Source of the DNA: Moelleriella libera RCEF 2490 | Lineage: Eukaryota > Ascomycota > Sordariomycetes > Hypocreales > Clavicipitaceae | Assembly: GCA_001636675.1 (NCBI GenBank) | Contig: AZGY01000013.1 | Coordinates: 536,632 to 600,631 of the forward strand | Length of the DNA stretch: 64,000 nucleotides | Direction of reading: 5' to 3' | Part shown: positions 59,936 through 64,000 of the stretch, piece by piece | Layout: the number at the start of each line of letters is the position of its first letter | Numbering within the stretch: the first letter of the stretch is position 1 | Position numbers and translations under genes: made by a program | Notes under the pieces: generated by a model | Database searches by the model: none | The model's input: the letters and a program-made list of their open reading frames with translations, nothing else | What the model was told of the DNA's origin: nothing

Positions 59936-62900
59936 TCACTCAGGTGATCCAGCACCAACCGACATACGTCTCACCTGTTCAGCGCCGTCTGCCTTACCCG
60001 TCATTTGAGCCATCCGCTTTGACATACTGGCCCCCTCTGTTAGCGAACATCTTAATTCGAACTAGTCAAGCTCACAAATTGGGAGACTTACAAGTCAAAG
60101 AACGCAAATTGACTGGGTTCGCTGCCAAATTCATACACGAAACGACTAGCAAGGTAGCTGCCGAAAATGGCCCTCAAGTAAGTGTCAGGCACCCGAGAAA
60201 TAATCGTGTCCAAACCGATTTTCTGGAGAAGCAAGTTTGGTAAAGCGTCTTTCAGGACTCCATGACGGATCTTCTCATTGATCCACAGATCAGAATGCTG
60301 CAACTCCTCGTCCAGGGTTGTAATGGCGATTGACAGCTTGTCTGATAAGATGGAACGAGGTGCGCCAGTCGCCTCATGCTCTCGCCAAATCGCCTCAAAC
60401 TCGAGACGAGCATTTTCGCAGATTTTAGCTTGTACCTCGCGAACATACTCGTTGTAGAATTGAGGTGGTTGCCCTGTCTTTCCATCCACGCACATGTTCT
60501 CGACAAAGCCGGCATCGTCAAAGGAGAGGGAGGCAAGGACTTCAAGTGATGATGAAGTGACGCCGCCCTTGTTTGCAGAGGCGTCCTTGTATAGAATGCA
60601 GCCAGCAGCCTCAAGCCTGAGCTTTGCGTCTTGCGTGATGAATAGATTTGCCCCTTCCACAATGTAGGGAATCGCTGTCTTGCCGTCCTTGATTAGTCTG
60701 TTGACCGAGATGAGATCGATTGATTCGGGTCGGCCCCCGCAAGGGACGAAGGCATCGACCATGCCAGTATCCCGCAGATGATATGTGTTGCGGAACGAGG
60801 TTCCATTGGTGACAATCTCGCCACTGGGAAGTTTCACGTTGTTGTCCTCGCACAAAACGCGATACCCGTCCTTGGAGATTCGAGTCATGTCGAACTCGCT
60901 GATCATCGCCCGCTTCTTGGCTAAGCGCACGAGTTCCTCTTTGTTGAGGCCGTTTGGATCGGCAAGGACACCAGAGCCATCCACTATGGCGGTCCACTTC
61001 TCATTGCCGAGCAGGATTTCATTGCTGCCAAGGTCTCCGTCGGGGCCGCCCGTCTGCATCTTGCGCACGGTAGACGGGTCCAGATCAAGCTTTCTGTAAA
61101 TGCCCTTGACATACTCACGAACCGAGAGTGTGGTCATTCCATACTTGTCGTGAGGAATTCCGCCAAGCTTCTGTGACTTGCCAGTAAAGAAAGACTTCCA
61201 CCAAGGGGCACCTCGGGCCCTAGCATGCTCAGTTGCCCAATTCACCAGATCAGCGGTGTTCTCGTCGGGACCCATGAAGAGGATCTCTTCCTTTCCATAC
61301 AGATCAACCAGTTTGTTCTTGATTCCAGGGGTCTGAGCCGGAAGCAAGAGGTCGAGGATGCTATCGATATACTTCTCAAATGCTTCCTGAGCTCGGTCTT
61401 GCATCTTGGCGTCTAACAGAATGACGCCCTTTGATCCACCCTCAGGAATATCCTTGTTCTTCCGTTGTTGGGTGCTTGCCAGACCGTAATTCTCGTCGAA
61501 GAGGTTGCGAGCGTTGATTCCATAAGCCTCTTTGCTTCTTGACTTCACAATTCTGATACCGCCGCGGGAAATGTCGCGGAAACGCAGGTGAAAACCTCTT
61601 GACTCAGCACCGATTACAAGAAACATGCCATAGAGGCGTCGAGGATACTCAACCTCCGGTAGGAAGGCTGGATCAAGGCGGAAGCTGAGGGCAACTTTGG
61701 TTGGTGTGAAGTAATTGGTCTTCAGGATGGCATTGTTGAAAACGCGGAAGGCGGTCATGACCATCTCGTCGTGCTCATTGGCCACCGTTTTCGAGATTCT
61801 GTCCTTTAGCTTTGCGTCGCTCAGCACGTCCGCCGCTGGAGTGACAGCCACTTGATCATTCTTGGACCCAAGGTGAACATTGGCAAAAGATGCGTAAAGC
61901 AATCTGACCAATTCAGGATACGTCTGAATGATCTCAAGAATGTAATCTGGCGTAAAAGTCTCGGTCCTCAAGCGACGCTTCAGCTTCGAGAGTAAGGCAG
62001 CTTGAGCAGGATCATTGGCGTCGAGAATTTCTGACAAGGAAGCATACTCGGGCCCCAATCTGTTCAGAAAGTGTTGTACGAAAACCCAGGAAGAGTGCGC
62101 GTACACCGCCTCTTGCAGACTCAACGATCCACTGGCAAATAAATTGTGGAATTTGTTTTGGGGCAAACAGTAAAGAAGCGATATTTCCTTGGTGATTTGG
62201 TGAATAGACTCATCGAGGGGAGGGAAGTAACTATCGCTATGTGAAGAAGGCTTCAGATAGACACTCATGACTGTAATACCGTTTGAAAACTGCTCGACGT
62301 ATTTTCTGGAGCTGGTGACGCCGTAGTAGTGGTACAAGTCACTAAGAGCCGAGAACATGCCGCGCGCCGTGCGCGTGCGGAATGCAAGCACCAGGCGCTT
62401 CTCGGCGACGTCTTCGATGTCGAAGACCTCAATGACAGGGCCCGTGCGGTTGACTGCGAGTTCGATGATCTCTTGGTAAATTTGTTTTGTGTTTTCTGTC
62501 GCCTTCTGCCAGAATCCAGTATCTGAGATCAGTTCGAGCTTGGTTTCCTTGGGGTCGGTTTGATCCGGGCCTCGAGGAAACTGGCATTGGTAGACAAAGT
62601 AGCATCGAAGGGAGGCCTTAGAAGACGGGCTAGCACCAATTGCAGCCGGGGAGCGGAACGTCTCGACGCGATACTTGGTCTTCCCTTGATGGTCAAGGTA
62701 CTTGGCTTCCAAGCGAGACTCATATCTTGGCCCACCAACGTTGCTCACGCCCGGTTCGCTGGTGTCAATGTAAATTGCGTGATCATTCGCCTCCATGTCC
62801 AGACGAATTTCTTCCCTCTTGTCCTCACGGGAATATGCAGCAACCTTCGCTGCATATAGGGAGCTGATATGATTGGCAATGGCATCTGGCGACTCGATGC

Positions 62901-63216
62901 GGAAATAAACGTCATCAATGCCAAGATGCTCGTAGAACCACTGAATTTGTTGGTCAATCAACGCATCTGGAATATAACCTGCTTCTTGTAGCTTGCGCTT
63001 GACAGCCTGTCTCTGTTCTACTTTCCCCGTGAACTCGGGAGCTACGTAGCCAACAGTAGCAGACCGCAGGATACGGTGGCCATTGCCATTCGGGTTCGAT
63101 GAGTAAGGAACGCTAAAGTGCGTTGGCTGAGGAGAAGGGCCGCGGCTGGATTCCGGAGATTGTCCCTCCGCGGAATTCTGAGGCTTCACTGCCGCGACAG
63201 CCATCTTATTTGGCAT
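59936..63216 (-). CDS. gdh2: NAD-specific glutamate dehydrogenase (about 115-120 kDa class)
   Basis: Catabolic enzyme converting glutamate to 2-oxoglutarate and ammonium with NAD, feeding the TCA cycle. Two exons on the minus strand: 63216-60092, then a 65-nt intron with a CTAAC branch site, then 60026-59936, giving 1071 codons plus stop. The first exon could be read to a stop at 60,088, but a GTAAGT donor lies exactly there, and splicing continues FAFFDFMSKRMAQMTGK, as in relatives. The N-terminal part is the long regulatory region of the large fungal class. The catalytic core shows FRDISRGGIRIVKSRSKEA, then DIPEGGSKGVILLDAKMQ, the FMGPDENTADLVNWA segment, GGIPHDKYGMTT and GGPDGDLGSNEI. The ending VRRMSVGAGSPE assumes the GTGAGA at the end of MTGKADGAEQ is not used as a donor. 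Confidence 0.93.
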
Positions 63217-64000
63217 TAGGGTGGATTTATTGAGGTGCCGAGAGTCGATGATTCAAACTTTTTTCACAGTCAAGCTGGCCGCGTGTTAGCATCGCTCGCA
63301 TAGGCCGAGGAATTTGCGGCATGGGCAGGAAATGGGCCGAGGGTAACAAAAACAAGGGGAAAGCACAGGAAAGGGTGGCGGGGGAATCAGAGGTGCGCCA
63401 GTCGCATCGCCGCAGGGGGAGCGATATGTACCTGTGATGCTCGCAATGTTGGTTGAAGTAGCCGTGAGTCAATTAGAGCTCGTGCATCCACGCGAGGAGC
63501 GACAAGCAGCGAGCTCTCCACATGAGTCGAACTTTGACTAGATCCTTCAACGTGGCGGAGGCAATCGGCCTCCAGTTTCTTCGATTGAAAAGAAATATGA
63601 GGCAGTTGGTGGCTGGGGGATACCAGTGTCGTGACAGTGAGTTAAATCAGATTGCATGTGCAATGAAAACGTGGAAACGTGAGATAAGACGAGCAGATTT
63701 TGCGAGGAGTTGTCAGCTTTATCAAGGCTGTAATGTCCGCGACCTAACGGATGGCTATTTATGGAATCAGCAAACTGGCTTCAGCGCAATCGGGTTGACC
63801 AGGGCTGCGAAGTTTGGTCTGACGGCCCCCAAAGAGGCTGAGCACTCCAAGAAAAACAAGAAAAGCTGCGATATCTCTTCTCTGTGGAACAGCTTCGTAC
63901 CTGATGAGGATTTTGGAAGAGCTCGGATGGAGTCAGACAAGTCAATCTTCCAAGCAGCAGTGTCAACCTCGAACGTTTGACTGGCGGATCATTGGATGCC
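63217..64000. promoter_or_regulatory. Upstream region of the NAD-GDH gene
   Basis: Contains the gdh2 promoter and leader. A 152-codon open frame starts on the plus strand at 63,522 and ends at 63,980 but has no recognisable domain, so it is not called as a gene. The window ends here. Confidence 0.45.

Noticed and set aside
63522..63980. 152-codon open frame upstream of gdh2
   Set aside because: Starts at an ATG and looks somewhat protein-like but shows no domain. Being single and in a promoter region, it is not enough to call a gene without transcript or homology evidence.

Overview
The window is nuclear DNA of a filamentous ascomycete (Pezizomycotina, most likely Sordariomycetes and possibly Hypocreales; the order is an inference). 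The evidence is protein genes broken by many short GT-AG introns of about 50-80 nt with CTAAC/CTGAC-type branch sites, a Con7-type C2H2 regulator, a TeaC/Tea4-type SH3 protein, a Ste16/Rictor TORC2 subunit, uricase, an alternative NADH dehydrogenase, and large intergenic spaces. I saw no prokaryotic features, no CRISPR array and no intact transposon. One 821-nt assembly gap (N) lies at 27,099-27,919.

Layout. 1-7.9 kb: ccs1 (minus) and the mitochondrial ribosomal gene for uL13m (plus) diverge from one promoter; uricase (minus) follows. 7.9-12.2 kb: ste16/rictor (plus). 13.0-15.4 kb: a THI20-like kinase-TenA fusion with ten introns. 15.5-17.4 kb: a single-pass membrane protein with a Pro/Ser tract (minus). 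20.5-22.4 kb: an alternative NADH dehydrogenase. 23.3-25.8 kb: dbp2, an RNA helicase with an unusually long 3' intron. 25.8-42.5 kb: a 16.7-kb stretch with no gene I can support, rich in simple repeats, ending in con7 (42.5-44.0 kb). 48.6-50.0 kb: aar2. 51.0-53.1 kb: divergent ribosomal genes for uS9 (RPS16) and eL32 (RPL32). 54.2-57.8 kb: tea4/teaC-like polarity gene (minus). 59.9-63.2 kb: NAD-specific glutamate dehydrogenase (minus).

Most recognised genes are conserved housekeeping or morphogenesis genes, and I find no cluster that acts as one pathway. Loose functional links are respiration and nitrogen (NADH dehydrogenase, NAD-GDH, uricase), RNA processing (dbp2, aar2) and polarity or development (ste16, tea4, con7). 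Exon junctions given below were chosen by eye from splice-site sequence, reading frame and family conservation, and each joined frame was checked arithmetically.

I do not see a clearly new multi-gene system. The points most worth following are the long intron of dbp2 whose retention gives an immediate stop, an in-frame TAG in the tea4-like gene, a uricase ending in SRS instead of a peroxisomal signal, a 30-codon terminal exon of the GDH gene that abuts a C21 tract, the con7 upstream desert, and a shared ribosomal-protein promoter with a Tbf1-like site.
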